Shown piece after piece: positions 9,383 through 18,562 of a stretch of DNA of 64,000 bases (its first letter is position 1; the number at the start of each line of letters is the position of its first letter). The translations under genes were made by a program, and so were the position numbers. Where the stretch lies: contig NZ_CP049919.1 in the NCBI RefSeq assembly GCF_015624425.1, forward strand, positions 5,828,001-5,892,000, in the 5' to 3' direction. Origin of the DNA: Roseateles sp. DAIF2. GTDB lineage: Bacteria > Pseudomonadota > Gammaproteobacteria > Burkholderiales > Burkholderiaceae_C. The notes under the pieces are model-generated. The model ran no database searches, was not told the DNA's origin, and was given only the letters and a program-made list of their open reading frames with translations.

Positions 9383-10690
9383 TTAAGCGTTCTCGGCCGC
9401 CTGCAGCGCCGCCAGCGCCTCGGCCAGCTGCTGCTCGCTGGCCTGTTCGCCGCGGGCCACCGGGGCCTCGGCCAGCGCGGCCGCGCCCTCCTTCTTCAGG
9501 CGCGCCACCCATTGGCCGGCCTCGCGGCCCTGCGGCAGGCCCTGGCTCTGCAGCAGCAGGGTGCCGTCGGCGGCGTTGAGCTTGAAATAGAACAGGCCAT
9601 CGGCCTCGCGGTACTGCTTGAACAGCGGCAGCGCGGATTTCGGCTTGGCCGCGACCTCGGTCTTGGCCACCAGCGGCTGGAAGCGGCGCAGGCCGACCGC
9701 CTCGCGCAGGCGCTGCAGCAGCGGCGCGGCCAGCGCGCGCGCCTTCGCCGCGCCCTCCATCAGGATGGCCTCGATGCGCTCGGGATTGGCCATCAGCGCG
9801 TCGTAGCGCTCGCGCATCGGGCCGATCTCGGCCTCGATCAGCTCGTACAGCTGCTGCTTGGCCTCGCCCCAGGCCAGGCCGGCGCGCAGCGCGGCGCGGA
9901 AGGCCTCGCGCTGCGCGGGGGTCGCGAAGGCGTCGTAGATCTGCACCAGATGCGAACCCTCCGGGTCCTTGGGTTCGCCGGGCAGGCGCGAGTCGGTGAC
10001 GATGCGGGCGATCGCCTCCTTCAGCGCCTTGGCCCCGCCCTCGAACAGCGGGATCACGTTGTCGTAACTCTTGGACATCTTGCGACCGTCCAGGCCCGGC
10101 AGCAGCTCCATCTCCTCGTCGATGCTGGCCTCGGGCAGCACGAAGAAATCCTCGCCGCGGCCGAACATATGGTTGAAGCGCTGGGCCACGTCGCGCGCCA
10201 TCTCGATGTGCTGGGCCTGGTCCTTGCCGACCGGCACGCGGTGGGCGTTGAACATCAGGATGTCGGCCGCCATCAGGATCGGGTAGCTGTACAGGCCCAT
10301 CGTGACGCCGGCGTCGGCATCCTCGCCGGCCGCCAGGTTGGCGTCGACCGAGGCCTTGTAGGCATGGGCGCGGTTCATCTGGCCCTTGGAGGTGACGCAG
10401 GTCAGCAGCCAGGTCAGCTCGGGGATCTCGGGGATGTCGCTCTGGCGGTAGAAGGTCACGCGGCCGGTGTCCAGGCCGGCGGCCAGCCAGGTGGCGGCGA
10501 TCTGCAGGCGCGAGGCCTCGATGCGGTCCGGCTCGTCGCACTTGATCAGCGCGTGGTAGTCGGCCATGAAGAAGAAGCTCTCCGCGCCGGGCGCGCGGCT
10601 GGCCGCGATCGCACGGCGCACGGCGCCGACATAGTTGCCGAGATGCAGGGTACCGGTGGTGGTGATGCCGGTCAAAACGCGCTGAGTCAT
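9383..10690 (-). CDS. trpS: tryptophanyl-tRNA synthetase with C-terminal extension
   Basis: This class I synthetase charges tRNA-Trp. It has the HIGH-equivalent TLHLGN (residues 14-19), the KMSKS loop (204-208) and the TrpS fold between them. At 435 residues it is about 100 longer than the usual bacterial enzyme of about 335. The extra C-terminal part holds [20 protein letters not shown] followed by LLLQSQG, which resembles the beta-strand pattern of DUF1508/YegP-like domains, and ends in an Ala/Gln-rich tail. The kinase gene starts 23 bases downstream on the same strand. Confidence 0.93.
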   Translation of the reverse strand: MTQRVLTGITTTGTLHLGNYVGAVRRAIAASRAPGAESFFFMADYHALIKCDEPDRIEASRLQIAATWLAAGLDTGRVTFYRQSDIPEIPELTWLLTCVTSKGQMNRAHAYKASVDANLAAGEDADAGVTMGLYSYPILMAADILMFNAHRVPVGKDQAQHIEMARDVAQRFNHMFGRGEDFFVLPEASIDEEMELLPGLDGRKMSKSYDNVIPLFEGGAKALKEAIARIVTDSRLPGEPKDPEGSHLVQIYDAFATPAQREAFRAALRAGLAWGEAKQQLYELIEAEIGPMRERYDALMANPERIEAILMEGAAKARALAAPLLQRLREAVGLRRFQPLVAKTEVAAKPKSALPLFKQYREADGLFYFKLNAADGTLLLQSQGLPQGREAGQWVARLKKEGAAALAEAPVARGEQASEQQLAEALAALQAAENA

Positions 10691-10771
10691 GATTTATTGG
10701 TGCAAGCGGACGATTGCGTTGCGCCTATTGTCCCAGCAAGAGGGCTAGGATTTCGCGAGCCTCCCCTTGCC

Positions 10772-13054
10772 ATGAATCCCCTGCTGCTGATCAGTTCCTG
10801 TCTGGACGCCCTGATGGGCGTCGCCCTGCTGCTGCTATGGCGGCAGGACCGCAGTCATACGCATGTGCGGCTGTGGGGCTGGAGCGCGATCCTGCTGGCC
10901 CTGGGCCTGACCCTGGGCGTCGCGCTGGCCGGGCTGCCGGGCGCTGCCGGCCTGTGGCACGACCTGCAGGCACTGGGCGCCTCGGCCGCGCTGATGGGCT
11001 CGCTGTTCCTGCAGATCGGCGGCGCGCGGCGCTACCGCGGGCTGCGCTGGCAGCGCGCGATGTGGCTGCCGTCCCTGGCGCTGATGATGGCGGTGCTGAT
11101 GGCGCTGGCCAAGACCGAGCACCGCCTGGCGGTGATCGCCGCCACCGCCTTCCTGGTGACCGGCAACCTGCTGTGCGCGGCCTGGCTGTGGCGCGGCGGC
11201 TCGGCGGCGGAGCGCTGGGTGGCCGGCTGCTTCCTGCTGTCGGCCCTGGTGCATGCCAGCAGCCCCTTCCTCGACGCCCAGGGCGCCTCGCCGATCACGC
11301 ACACGCTGGGCCTGTTCGTGCAGACCGCGCTGAGCCTGAGCCTGATCCTGATCTCGGTGGCGCGCGCCCATGGCGAGGCGCAGCGCCAGGCCGAGCGCTT
11401 CACCCGGCTGGCCGAGCATTCGCTGCAGGGCCAGGTCGTGATGCGCGAGGGCCAGATCCTCTATGCCAACCCGGCCGCGCGGGCCATGTTCGGCCGCGGC
11501 GAGCGCCCGCAGGGCGACCTGCTGCAGGCCCTGGTGCTGCCGGAGCTGCACGAGACGGTGCGCCAGCGCCATGCGCAGGTGCTGGCCGACCCGCAGGCGC
11601 GCATCGAATGGGAGGAGCCGCGCCTGGATTACGACGGCCGGCCGCTGCATGTACGCGGCCTGTCCAGCCATCTGGAATGGGATGGCCAGCCGGCCGAGCT
11701 GCTGGTGATGGTGGACGAGACCGAACGCCATGCGGCGCTGGAGGCGCTGCGCCGCCAGGCCCTGCGCGACGAGCTGACCGGGCTGCCGAACCGCAACTTC
11801 GCGGTCGAGCGCCTGCGCCAGCTGACCGGCCTGGGCGCGCCGGCCTTCACCCTGGTGTCGGCCGACCTGGACCGCTTCCAGCTGGTCAACGAGACCCTGG
11901 GCCCGGAGATGGGCGACGCGCTGCTGCAGGCGGTCGCGCAGCGCCTGTGCAGCCAGCTGCCGCCGCAGGCCACGGTGGCGCGGCTGGGCGAGGACCAGTT
12001 CGTGATGCTGGTGGAGGGCGCCAGCGGCCGGGCCGAGGCGCTGATCTTCGCGGAGCGCCTGCTGGCGCTGATGGAGCGGCCCTTCGCGCTCGACGGCGCC
12101 GAGCTGTTCGTGCACATGTCGGTGGGCGTCGCGCTGTTCCCGCAGGACGGCAGCGACGGCCCCAGCCTGCTGCGCGCCGCCGATGCCGCGATGCACCGCG
12201 CCAAGACCCGCGCCGGCGCCACCTATGCCTTCTTCGACGCGGCGATGAACAGCGCCGCCCAGGCCCGCCTGGTGGCCGAGCAGGCGCTGTCGCGCGCGCT
12301 GGAGCAGGGCGAGTTCTTCCTGGAATACCAGCCCAAGGTGGAGGCGGTGTCGCGCCGGCTCTGCGGCTTCGAGGCCCTGGTGCGCTGGCAGCGGCCCGGC
12401 ATCGGGCCGGTCAGCCCGGCCGAGTTCGTGCCGGCGGCCGAGCGCACCGGGCTGATCAAGGCGCTGGGCGACCGCATCGTCGCGATCGCGACCCAGCAGC
12501 TGCGCGACTGGCTGGACCGCTACGGCCGGGCGCTGCCGGTCGCGATCAATGTCTCGCCGCTGCAGTTCGAGGACGCAGGCTTCGTCGGCCGCCTGCTCGA
12601 CGCGCTGGACGACCGCGAGCTGCCGCATGAGCTGCTGCAGATCGAGATCACCGAGACCGCGGCGATCGGCCATGTCGAGCGCGTGCTGCCGCAGCTCGAG
12701 CGCTTGCGCGCGGCCGGCGTGCTGTGCTCGCTGGACGATTTCGGCACCGGCCAGTCCTCGCTGACGATGCTGCGCCAGCTGCCCATCCATGCGATGAAGC
12801 TGGACCGCAGCATGATCGAGCCCCTGCCCGATCCGGACGCCAGTGCGGTGGTGCAGGCGACCTGCGCGCTGGGCCAGTCGCTGCGGCTGGAGATCGTGGC
12901 CGAGGGGGTGGAGACCGAGGAGCAGGCGCTCGCGGTCGAGGCCCTGGGCTGCAGCCAGCTGCAGGGCTATTTCATCAGCCGGCCGCAGCCGGCCGAGCGG
13001 GCCGGCGAGACGCTCAGGTCCTATCTGGAGCTGTGGCAGCCGGCCCCGCCATGA
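10772..13054 (+). CDS. membrane GGDEF-EAL protein, probable c-di-GMP phosphodiesterase
   Basis: This 760-residue protein begins with six or seven membrane helices (residues 1-200), then a PAS-like segment (about 205-320), a GGDEF domain (330-490) and an EAL domain (500-750). The GGDEF active-site loop reads GEDQF (406-410), so cyclase activity is probably lost and the domain may only bind GTP. The EAL domain looks intact: FEALVRW (533-539), NVSPLQF, EITETA, DDFGTG and EGVET are all present. It therefore probably degrades c-di-GMP. The ATG at 10772 follows the divergent trpS promoter region. Its last 41 bases overlap the convergent psd gene. Confidence 0.9.
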   Translation: MNPLLLISSCLDALMGVALLLLWRQDRSHTHVRLWGWSAILLALGLTLGVALAGLPGAAGLWHDLQALGASAALMGSLFLQIGGARRYRGLRWQRAMWLPSLALMMAVLMALAKTEHRLAVIAATAFLVTGNLLCAAWLWRGGSAAERWVAGCFLLSALVHASSPFLDAQGASPITHTLGLFVQTALSLSLILISVARAHGEAQRQAERFTRLAEHSLQGQVVMREGQILYANPAARAMFGRGERPQGDLLQALVLPELHETVRQRHAQVLADPQARIEWEEPRLDYDGRPLHVRGLSSHLEWDGQPAELLVMVDETERHAALEALRRQALRDELTGLPNRNFAVERLRQLTGLGAPAFTLVSADLDRFQLVNETLGPEMGDALLQAVAQRLCSQLPPQATVARLGEDQFVMLVEGASGRAEALIFAERLLALMERPFALDGAELFVHMSVGVALFPQDGSDGPSLLRAADAAMHRAKTRAGATYAFFDAAMNSAAQARLVAEQALSRALEQGEFFLEYQPKVEAVSRRLCGFEALVRWQRPGIGPVSPAEFVPAAERTGLIKALGDRIVAIATQQLRDWLDRYGRALPVAINVSPLQFEDAGFVGRLLDALDDRELPHELLQIEITETAAIGHVERVLPQLERLRAAGVLCSLDDFGTGQSSLTMLRQLPIHAMKLDRSMIEPLPDPDASAVVQATCALGQSLRLEIVAEGVETEEQALAVEALGCSQLQGYFISRPQPAERAGETLRSYLELWQPAPP

Positions 13055-13961
13055 ACTCGCCCAGGCGGATCGCGCCGCCGGGCTGCCAGCTCTGGCTGAA
13101 GGCCAGGTCCCGCTTCGGGAACAGCATCACGACGGTGGAGCCGAGCAGGAAGCGGCCCATCTCGTCGCCCTGCTTGAGGCGGATGTCCTGGTCGACGATC
13201 GTCGGCGCCGGGCCGCCCCAAGCCGACGATACTCCCTCGGGGGGCGGACGCCGCGAGGCGTCCTGGGGGCTCACGTAGATCCAGTCGCGCAGATGGCCGG
13301 GGCGGGGCGGGTTCACGACGCCATGCCAGGTGGTCGCCATGCTGCCGACGATGGTGGCGCCGACCAGCACCAGCACCCAGGGGCCCTGCGCGTTCTCGAA
13401 CACGCAGACCACGCGCTCGTTGCGCGCGAACAGGCCCGGCACGCCGCGCGCGGTGGTCGGGTTGACCGAGAACAGATCGCCCGGCACATGGATCATGCGC
13501 AAGAGGCGCCCGTCGCAGGGCATGTGGATGCGGTGGTAGTCGCGCGGGCTGAGGTACAGGGTCGCGAAATGGCCGTCCTGGAAGCGCGCGGCCAGCTGCG
13601 CATCGCCGCCGACCAGGGCGGTGGTCGAGTAGGCATGGCCCTTGGCCTGGAACACCTGGTCGCCCGCCACCGCGCCGAACTGGCTGATCGCGCCGTCCAC
13701 CGGGCAGATCAGCTCGGCGCCCGGGGCCAGCGGCCGCGCGCCGGGCTTCAGCGCGCGGGTGAAGAACTCGTTGAAGCTCGGGTAGGCGGCCGGGTCGGGA
13801 TTGGCGGCCTCGGCCATGTTCACGCCGTAGCGCTCGATGAAGCGCCGGATCGCCCAGGTGGTCACGCCACCCAGACGCGCCGAGGCGAAGCACCCGGCCA
13901 ATGCGGTCAGGGCCTGCTTGGGCAGCAGGTATTGCGGCAGCACGGCAAGGCGGTCGGACAA
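13014..13961 (-). CDS. psd: phosphatidylserine decarboxylase proenzyme with repeat-derived insertion
   Basis: This enzyme makes phosphatidylethanolamine from phosphatidylserine at the inner membrane. It is a proenzyme that self-cleaves at LGST (273-276), turning Ser275 into the pyruvoyl group. The conserved DGAIS, DYHRIHMP and NERVV blocks are present. Residues about 231-253 (SPQDASRRPPPEG and SSAWGGPAP) are absent from ordinary Psd, where the segment before KxGxEMGRF is short; these codons are a copy of a dispersed repeat (see 13210-13273). The start is probably TTG 13961, but GTG at 13943 is possible. The gene overlaps the 3' end of the GGDEF-EAL gene. Confidence 0.9.
   Translation of the reverse strand: MSDRLAVLPQYLLPKQALTALAGCFASARLGGVTTWAIRRFIERYGVNMAEAANPDPAAYPSFNEFFTRALKPGARPLAPGAELICPVDGAISQFGAVAGDQVFQAKGHAYSTTALVGGDAQLAARFQDGHFATLYLSPRDYHRIHMPCDGRLLRMIHVPGDLFSVNPTTARGVPGLFARNERVVCVFENAQGPWVLVLVGATIVGSMATTWHGVVNPPRPGHLRDWIYVSPQDASRRPPPEGVSSAWGGPAPTIVDQDIRLKQGDEMGRFLLGSTVVMLFPKRDLAFSQSWQPGGAIRLGEFMAGPAATAPDRT
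13210..13273 (+). repeat. dispersed palindromic repeat, copy A (inside psd)
   Basis: Shares GGGCCGCCCCAAG, CCCTCGGGGGGCGG and CCTGGGGGC blocks, in the same order and spacing, with copy B (55858-55926), and more loosely with copy C (46675-46746) in the opposite orientation. The copy contains a 7-bp hairpin, GGACGCC-GCGA-GGCGTCC. Read on the minus strand it is in frame with psd and adds about 23 residues. Confidence 0.7.
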
Positions 13962-14070
13962 GGCAGGCCCCGAGAGAAGTTGGCGAGGGCGGGATTGTAG
14001 AGGTCGCTACCATAGGCGTTTCCCCGCCCAATCGGCGCCCGCGCGGCGCCGCTTCCAGAAGAGCAGTGCC

Positions 14071-16071
14071 ATGGAAATCTATCTCGACGCCAATGCCACC
14101 ACCCCGGTGCTGGAACAGGCCCGCGCCGCCGCGCTGGCCGCGATGGCCGAGGACTTCGGCAACCCCAGCAGCGTGCACAGCACCGGGCTCAAGGCCCGCG
14201 CGCTGATGGACGCGGTGCGCGAGCGCGCGCGCCGCGTGCTGGACGCGCCCGAGGGCCGGCTGCTGTTCCTCAGCGGCGCCACCGAGGGCATCCAGACCGC
14301 CGTGCTGTCGGCCCTGCATGCGCTGCGCGGCCGCCTGGGCGTCGACTACCTGCTGTACGGCGCCACCGAGCACAAGGCGGTGCCGGAGGCGCTGAAGCAT
14401 TGGAACGCGCTGCTGGGGCTGGACCTGCAGGTGCTGGCGATTCCCGTCGGCCGCGACGGGCGCCACGACCTGGACTGGCTGCGCGCGCATGCGCCGCGCG
14501 CCGGCCTGGTCTGCACCATGGCCGCCAACAACGAGACCGGTGTGGTCAGCGACCTGGACGGCATCGCCGCGGTGCTGGACGAGGCCGGCCCGCAGCGGCC
14601 GTTCTGGCTGGTGGACGGGGTGCAGGCGCTGGGCAAGCTGAGCCTGCGCCTGATCGAGCGCCGTATCGACTACGCGCCCTTCTCGGGCCACAAGCTCTAC
14701 GCGCCCAAGGGCATCGGCATGCTCTATGTGCGCGAGGGCACACCCTTCACGCCGCTGATGGCCGGCGGCGGCCAGGAGGGCGCGCTGCGCTCGGGCACCG
14801 AGAACATGTCGGGCATCGCCGCGCTGGGCGCGGTGCTGGCGGCGCTGGAGGAGGGCAGCCTGCATTTCCGCGACGGCGCGATGCTGGAGCGCTTCCGTGC
14901 CGCGCTGGCCGAGGCGCTGCGCGAAGCCTTCCCGGGCCTGGTGTTCAATGTGCCGCTCGAGACCAGCCTGCCGACCACCCTGAACTTCGCGGTGCCGGGC
15001 CTGTCCTCGCGCCTGCTGCAGGACCTGTTCGACGCGGCCGATGTGCGCGTCTCCGGCGGCTCGGCCTGCAGCGCGGCCAAGGCCCAGCCCAGCTTCGTGC
15101 TGCAGGCGATGGGCCTGCCGGACTGGCAGGCGGCCGGCGCGGTGCGCCTGTCGATCGGCCCGGCGGCCGATGCCAACTTCATCGCCGAGGCCTGCGCGCG
15201 CATCCGCGCCTGCGGCGAATCGCTGCGCCAGAACTGTCTGAGCCCGCAGGACAACGCGCCGACGCCGGGCGACGGCATCACCCGTTTCGTGCTGGACGGC
15301 GCCTGCTGCTACCTGATCGCCGATGCCGCGAGCCGGCGCTGCCTGCTGATCGATGCGCTGCCCGGCCAGGTCTCGCGCCTGGCCCAGGTGCTGGCCTGCC
15401 AGGGCTACCCGCTGGCCGCGCTGCTGAGCAGCAGCGGCGCGCCCGAGCATGAGCAGGCCCGCGCCCTGCTGCTGGCCGAGCTGGACCCGGCCCTGCATCC
15501 CGCCGCCGCCGTCGAGGCCGATGGCTGGCCGGCCGGCGCCGCCGCGATCGAGCTGGGCGCGCACCGCCTGACGCGCCGCGGCGCGGCCCTGCTGCTGGAC
15601 GGCAGCATCGCCTTCGGCGCCAGCACCGATGCCGAAGCGAGCTTCGTCGCGCCGGCCTTCGACGACGAGCAGGCCATCGTGCGCCTCGCCGCGCCGCTGG
15701 CGGCCGAGCCGCCGGTCGCGCAGCTGGATGGCGCGCGGCTGCAGGAGTTCGTCAGCGCGCATCCGGATGCGCTGCTGGTCGACGTGCGCGAGCCCTATGA
15801 GCAGTTCCTGAGCCGCACGCCCGAGCTGGCCGGCGCGCAATGGCAGGCGGTGCCGATCTCGCGCCTGCTGAACGCGGTGCCGGCCTGGCTGGCCGAGCAG
15901 CGCCCGCTGCTGTTCTTCTGCCGCAGCGGCAACCGCAGCCGCCAGGCCGCGCAGGCGCTGGCGCGCCTGGGCCATGCCCAGACCTGGACCCTGGCCGGCG
16001 GCCTGGCCCTGCTGCCGAACGGCAAGAACAGTGCCGCGGCCACGCCCGCCGATCCCGCGCTTTATGTCTGA
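14071..16071 (+). CDS. cysteine desulfurase / degenerate ETHE1-like / rhodanese fusion
   Basis: This 666-residue protein has three parts. Residues 1-395 form a class V aminotransferase of the NifS/IscS type, with the PLP lysine in FSGHKLYAPKG (K208) and a cysteine in SGGSACSAAK (C333) that would carry the persulfide. Residues about 402-545 follow the layout of an ETHE1-type metallo-beta-lactamase domain (CCYLIAD, LLID, then GDG/GxHRL-like parts), but the THxHADH metal motif is replaced by SSSGAPEHEQA, so metal binding is probably lost. Residues 550-666 are a rhodanese domain with CRSGNRS (C617). It should take sulfur from cysteine and pass it on within one chain. It overlaps trhO by 8 bases. 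Confidence 0.85.
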   Translation: MEIYLDANATTPVLEQARAAALAAMAEDFGNPSSVHSTGLKARALMDAVRERARRVLDAPEGRLLFLSGATEGIQTAVLSALHALRGRLGVDYLLYGATEHKAVPEALKHWNALLGLDLQVLAIPVGRDGRHDLDWLRAHAPRAGLVCTMAANNETGVVSDLDGIAAVLDEAGPQRPFWLVDGVQALGKLSLRLIERRIDYAPFSGHKLYAPKGIGMLYVREGTPFTPLMAGGGQEGALRSGTENMSGIAALGAVLAALEEGSLHFRDGAMLERFRAALAEALREAFPGLVFNVPLETSLPTTLNFAVPGLSSRLLQDLFDAADVRVSGGSACSAAKAQPSFVLQAMGLPDWQAAGAVRLSIGPAADANFIAEACARIRACGESLRQNCLSPQDNAPTPGDGITRFVLDGACCYLIADAASRRCLLIDALPGQVSRLAQVLACQGYPLAALLSSSGAPEHEQARALLLAELDPALHPAAAVEADGWPAGAAAIELGAHRLTRRGAALLLDGSIAFGASTDAEASFVAPAFDDEQAIVRLAAPLAAEPPVAQLDGARLQEFVSAHPDALLVDVREPYEQFLSRTPELAGAQWQAVPISRLLNAVPAWLAEQRPLLFFCRSGNRSRQAAQALARLGHAQTWTLAGGLALLPNGKNSAAATPADPALYV

Positions 16072-16891
16072 CCTGCAGTCGCACAGCTCCTTCTACCGCT
16101 TCGTCGCGCTGGCCGATCCGGCCGCGGCGGCGCAGCGCCTGCGCGAGCTCGGCGCGGCGCTGCCCGGTGTCGGCGGCAATGTGCTGTTCGCGGCCGAGGG
16201 CATCAGCGGCGCGGTCGGCGGCCCGCTCGGCGAGCTGGCCGCCTTCGAGGCCGCGCTGCGCGAGGACGCGGTGTTCGCCGGCGCCTTCGAGGGCATGGCC
16301 TTCAAGCGCAGCGCCTGCGCCACCGCGCCCTTCACCCTGCTGAAGGTGCATGTGAAGCCGGAGATCGTCGCCTTCGGCGTGCCCGGCGTCAGCGGCCTGC
16401 TCGAGGCCGGCCGGCCCGACAGCCATGTGGCGCCGGCGCGCTGGCGCGAGCTGCTGGACGATCCGGACGTGCTGGTGATCGACAACCGCAACAGCTTCGA
16501 GTACCGGCTCGGGCGCTTCCGCGGCGCCATCGACCCGCGGGTCACGCATTTCCGCGACTTCCCGGCCTATGTCCAGGCCCATGCCGCGGACTGGCAGCGC
16601 GAGGGCAAGAAGATCGCGATGTATTGCACCGGCGGCATCCGCTGCGAGAAGACCTCGGCCTGGATGCAGGACCAGGGCCTGACCGTCTACCAGCTGGACG
16701 GCGGCATCCTGAACTTCTTCCAGGCCCTGCCCGATGCCGAGCGGGACTGGCAGGGCGAGTGCTTCGTGTTCGACAAGCGCATCGCGATCGACACCCATCT
16801 GCAGGAGACCGCCACCAGCGCCGAGCAGGTCTACGCCGAGGAGCCGCCCTGGCGGCTGGCGCGCGCCAGGCGGCTGGACCCGGGCGGCTGA
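16064..16891 (+). CDS. trhO: tRNA uridine(34) hydroxylase / rhodanese-related protein TrhO
   Basis: This 275-residue protein belongs to the TrhO (YceA) family, which makes 5-hydroxyuridine at position 34 of tRNA using oxygen. The N-terminal part is an acylphosphatase-like fold and the C-terminal part a rhodanese domain with the family motif YCTGGIRCEK (C188 and C194). It is shorter than the E. coli protein but typical of the short form. The ATG at 16064 lies inside the end of the desulfurase fusion gene, so the two are coupled. Partnering with a sulfur donor is suggestive but unproven. Confidence 0.88.
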   Translation: MSDLQSHSSFYRFVALADPAAAAQRLRELGAALPGVGGNVLFAAEGISGAVGGPLGELAAFEAALREDAVFAGAFEGMAFKRSACATAPFTLLKVHVKPEIVAFGVPGVSGLLEAGRPDSHVAPARWRELLDDPDVLVIDNRNSFEYRLGRFRGAIDPRVTHFRDFPAYVQAHAADWQREGKKIAMYCTGGIRCEKTSAWMQDQGLTVYQLDGGILNFFQALPDAERDWQGECFVFDKRIAIDTHLQETATSAEQVYAEEPPWRLARARRLDPGG

Positions 16892-16925
16892 AACGACATC
16901 CAAAAAGAACGAAGGAGACACCACG

Positions 16926-17606
16926 ATGACGACACCCCCGATCACGCTGTGTGGCTTCTCGCTGTCCAACTATCACAACAAGGTCAAGCTGATCCTGCTG
17001 GAGAAGGGCATCCCCTTCGAGGAGGAGCTGATCAAGACCCATAGCGACAGCGAGGCGGTGCTGAGCTGCTCGCCGCTGGCCAAGATCCCCTTCATCCGCA
17101 CGCCGCAGGGCGCGCTGTGCGAAAGCCAGGTGATCGCCGAATACCTGGAGGCGCTGCAGCCCGAGCCGCGCCTACTGCCCGCCGATCCCTATGCCGCGGC
17201 CAAGGTGCGCGAGCTCTGCACCTTCGTCGAGCTGCATCTGGAGCTGGTGGCGCGCGAGCTGTATGCGCAGGCCTTCTTCGGCGGCCAGGTCAGCGAGGGC
17301 ACGCAAAACCGCGTACGCCGGCAGCTGATCAAGAACGTCGCTGGCTTCAAGCGCCTGGCCCGCTTCTCGCCCTATCTGGCCGGCGAGCAGTTCACCCTGG
17401 CCGATTGCGCGGCCTGGGTCAGCCTGCCGCTGGTCGCGATGGCAAGCAAGGCGGTGCTGGGCGAGGACCTGCTGGCGGCCGGCGGGGTGGACTGGAAGCC
17501 CTATGTGCGCTTCATTGGCGAACGCCCGGCGGCCCAGCGCGTCACTGCCGAACGCAAGGCCGACCAGGAGCGCGCCGCCGCTGCCGCCACTGCACGCGGC
17601 GGCTGA
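16926..17606 (+). CDS. glutathione S-transferase
   Basis: This 226-residue cytosolic protein has a thioredoxin-fold N-terminus (LCGFSLSNYHNKVKLILLE, then the cis-Pro site AKIPFIRT and CESQVIAEYL) and a helical C-terminal domain with the FTLADCAAW capping motif. These are standard GST signatures. It should conjugate glutathione or handle peroxides; the substrate is unknown. A GAAGGAGAC ribosome site precedes ATG 16926. It lies 34 bases after trhO and is probably in the same operon. Two hairpins follow it. Confidence 0.87.
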   Translation: MTTPPITLCGFSLSNYHNKVKLILLEKGIPFEEELIKTHSDSEAVLSCSPLAKIPFIRTPQGALCESQVIAEYLEALQPEPRLLPADPYAAAKVRELCTFVELHLELVARELYAQAFFGGQVSEGTQNRVRRQLIKNVAGFKRLARFSPYLAGEQFTLADCAAWVSLPLVAMASKAVLGEDLLAAGGVDWKPYVRFIGERPAAQRVTAERKADQERAAAAATARGG

Positions 17607-17614
17607 GCGGGCAT

Positions 17615-17655
17615 CCCCCCGTTTCACGGGGGGCGGGCCGGACCGACCGGTCCGG
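17615..17655 (+). terminator. tandem hairpins after the GST gene
   Basis: A C6/G6 hairpin (17615-17620 with 17628-17633, loop GTTTCAC) is followed at once by CCGGACC-GACC-GGTCCGG (17638-17655). Neither is followed by a T run, so they may stop transcription weakly or protect the 3' end of the mRNA. Confidence 0.4.
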
Positions 17656-17757
17656 TGACACGCAGGATTCACGCGCGGACCCAAGGATGGGCGACCTGTC
17701 GATGCCGCTGCCTGGCGGCCGTCGATCTCACCATCCATCCTTCAAGGAAGTCTTCGC

Positions 17758-18537
17758 ATGTCCTCCACCACCCTTCGCATCATCGCCCTCGCCCTGGGTG
17801 CCGCCGGCCTGGCCGGCCAGGCTCAAGCCGCCGCCATCACCCTGACCGACGGCGCGCTGGCCTACCAGCAGAACTTTGACAGCCTGGCCAAGAGCGGCAC
17901 CAGCAGCAGCCTGCCGGCCGGCTGGTCCTTCCTGGAGACCCTGGGCAACGCCAACACCAGCTACGCCGCCGGTACCGGCAGCGACAACGCCGGCAACACC
18001 TACAGCTTCGGCAGCGCCGGCAGCAGCGAGCGCGCGCTGGGCGGCCTGCAGTCGGGCAATCTGCTGTCGGTGTTCGGCGCCTCCTTCACCAACCAGGCCA
18101 GCCGCAGCGTGGCCAGCGTCGCGATCGCCTATGTCGGCGAGCAATGGCGCCTGGGCGCCAGCGGCCGCAACGACCGCCTGAACTTCCAGTACAGCACCAA
18201 TGCCAGCTCGCTGAGCACCGGCACCTGGACCGATGTGGACGCGCTGGACTTCGTCTCCCCGATCAGCACCGGCAGCGCCCGCGCGCTGGACGGCAATCTC
18301 GCCGCCAACAGCCGCTCGCTCAACAGCAGCCTGAACGGCCTGAACCTGGCCCAGGGCGCGACCCTGTGGCTGCGCTGGAACGACTTCAACGCCAGCGGCG
18401 CCGACGACGGCCTGGCCGTCGACAACTTCAGCCTGAACGCCACCCTGGCCCCGGTGCCCGAACCCGGCAGCTATGCGCTGCTGCTGGCGGGGCTGGGCGT
18501 GGTGGGGCTGGTGAGCCGCCGTCGTCTGGGCCGCTGA
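17758..18537 (+). CDS. PEP-CTERM sorting domain protein
   Basis: This 259-residue exported protein starts with a clear signal peptide (residues 1-25, ending AGQAQA-A). Its middle is Ser/Asn/Gly-rich and beta-strand-like, with an N-terminal FDSLA segment seen in many PEP-CTERM proteins of this type. The C-terminus is the sorting signal: VPEPGSYALLLAGLGVVGLV then the basic tail SRRRLGR. It is expected to be cleaved by an exosortase and delivered to the outer surface or matrix. No exosortase gene is in the window. AAGGAAG precedes the ATG. Confidence 0.9.
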   Translation: MSSTTLRIIALALGAAGLAGQAQAAAITLTDGALAYQQNFDSLAKSGTSSSLPAGWSFLETLGNANTSYAAGTGSDNAGNTYSFGSAGSSERALGGLQSGNLLSVFGASFTNQASRSVASVAIAYVGEQWRLGASGRNDRLNFQYSTNASSLSTGTWTDVDALDFVSPISTGSARALDGNLAANSRSLNSSLNGLNLAQGATLWLRWNDFNASGADDGLAVDNFSLNATLAPVPEPGSYALLLAGLGVVGLVSRRRLGR

Positions 18538-18562
18538 GGCCAGCGCGCACGCGCCGGGTTAA

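Noticed and set aside
6696..9386. Very long plus-strand ORF (896 codons) opposite the kinase
   Set aside because: The translation is Arg/Gln/Gly/Ala-rich without motifs, while the minus strand encodes a full Hanks kinase.
13382..16071. Search for CRISPR-like or direct repeats in the psd-desulfurase region
   Set aside because: Repeated GCGCTGG-type words are codon-usage effects in Ala/Leu-rich genes; no spaced repeats were seen here or elsewhere in the window.
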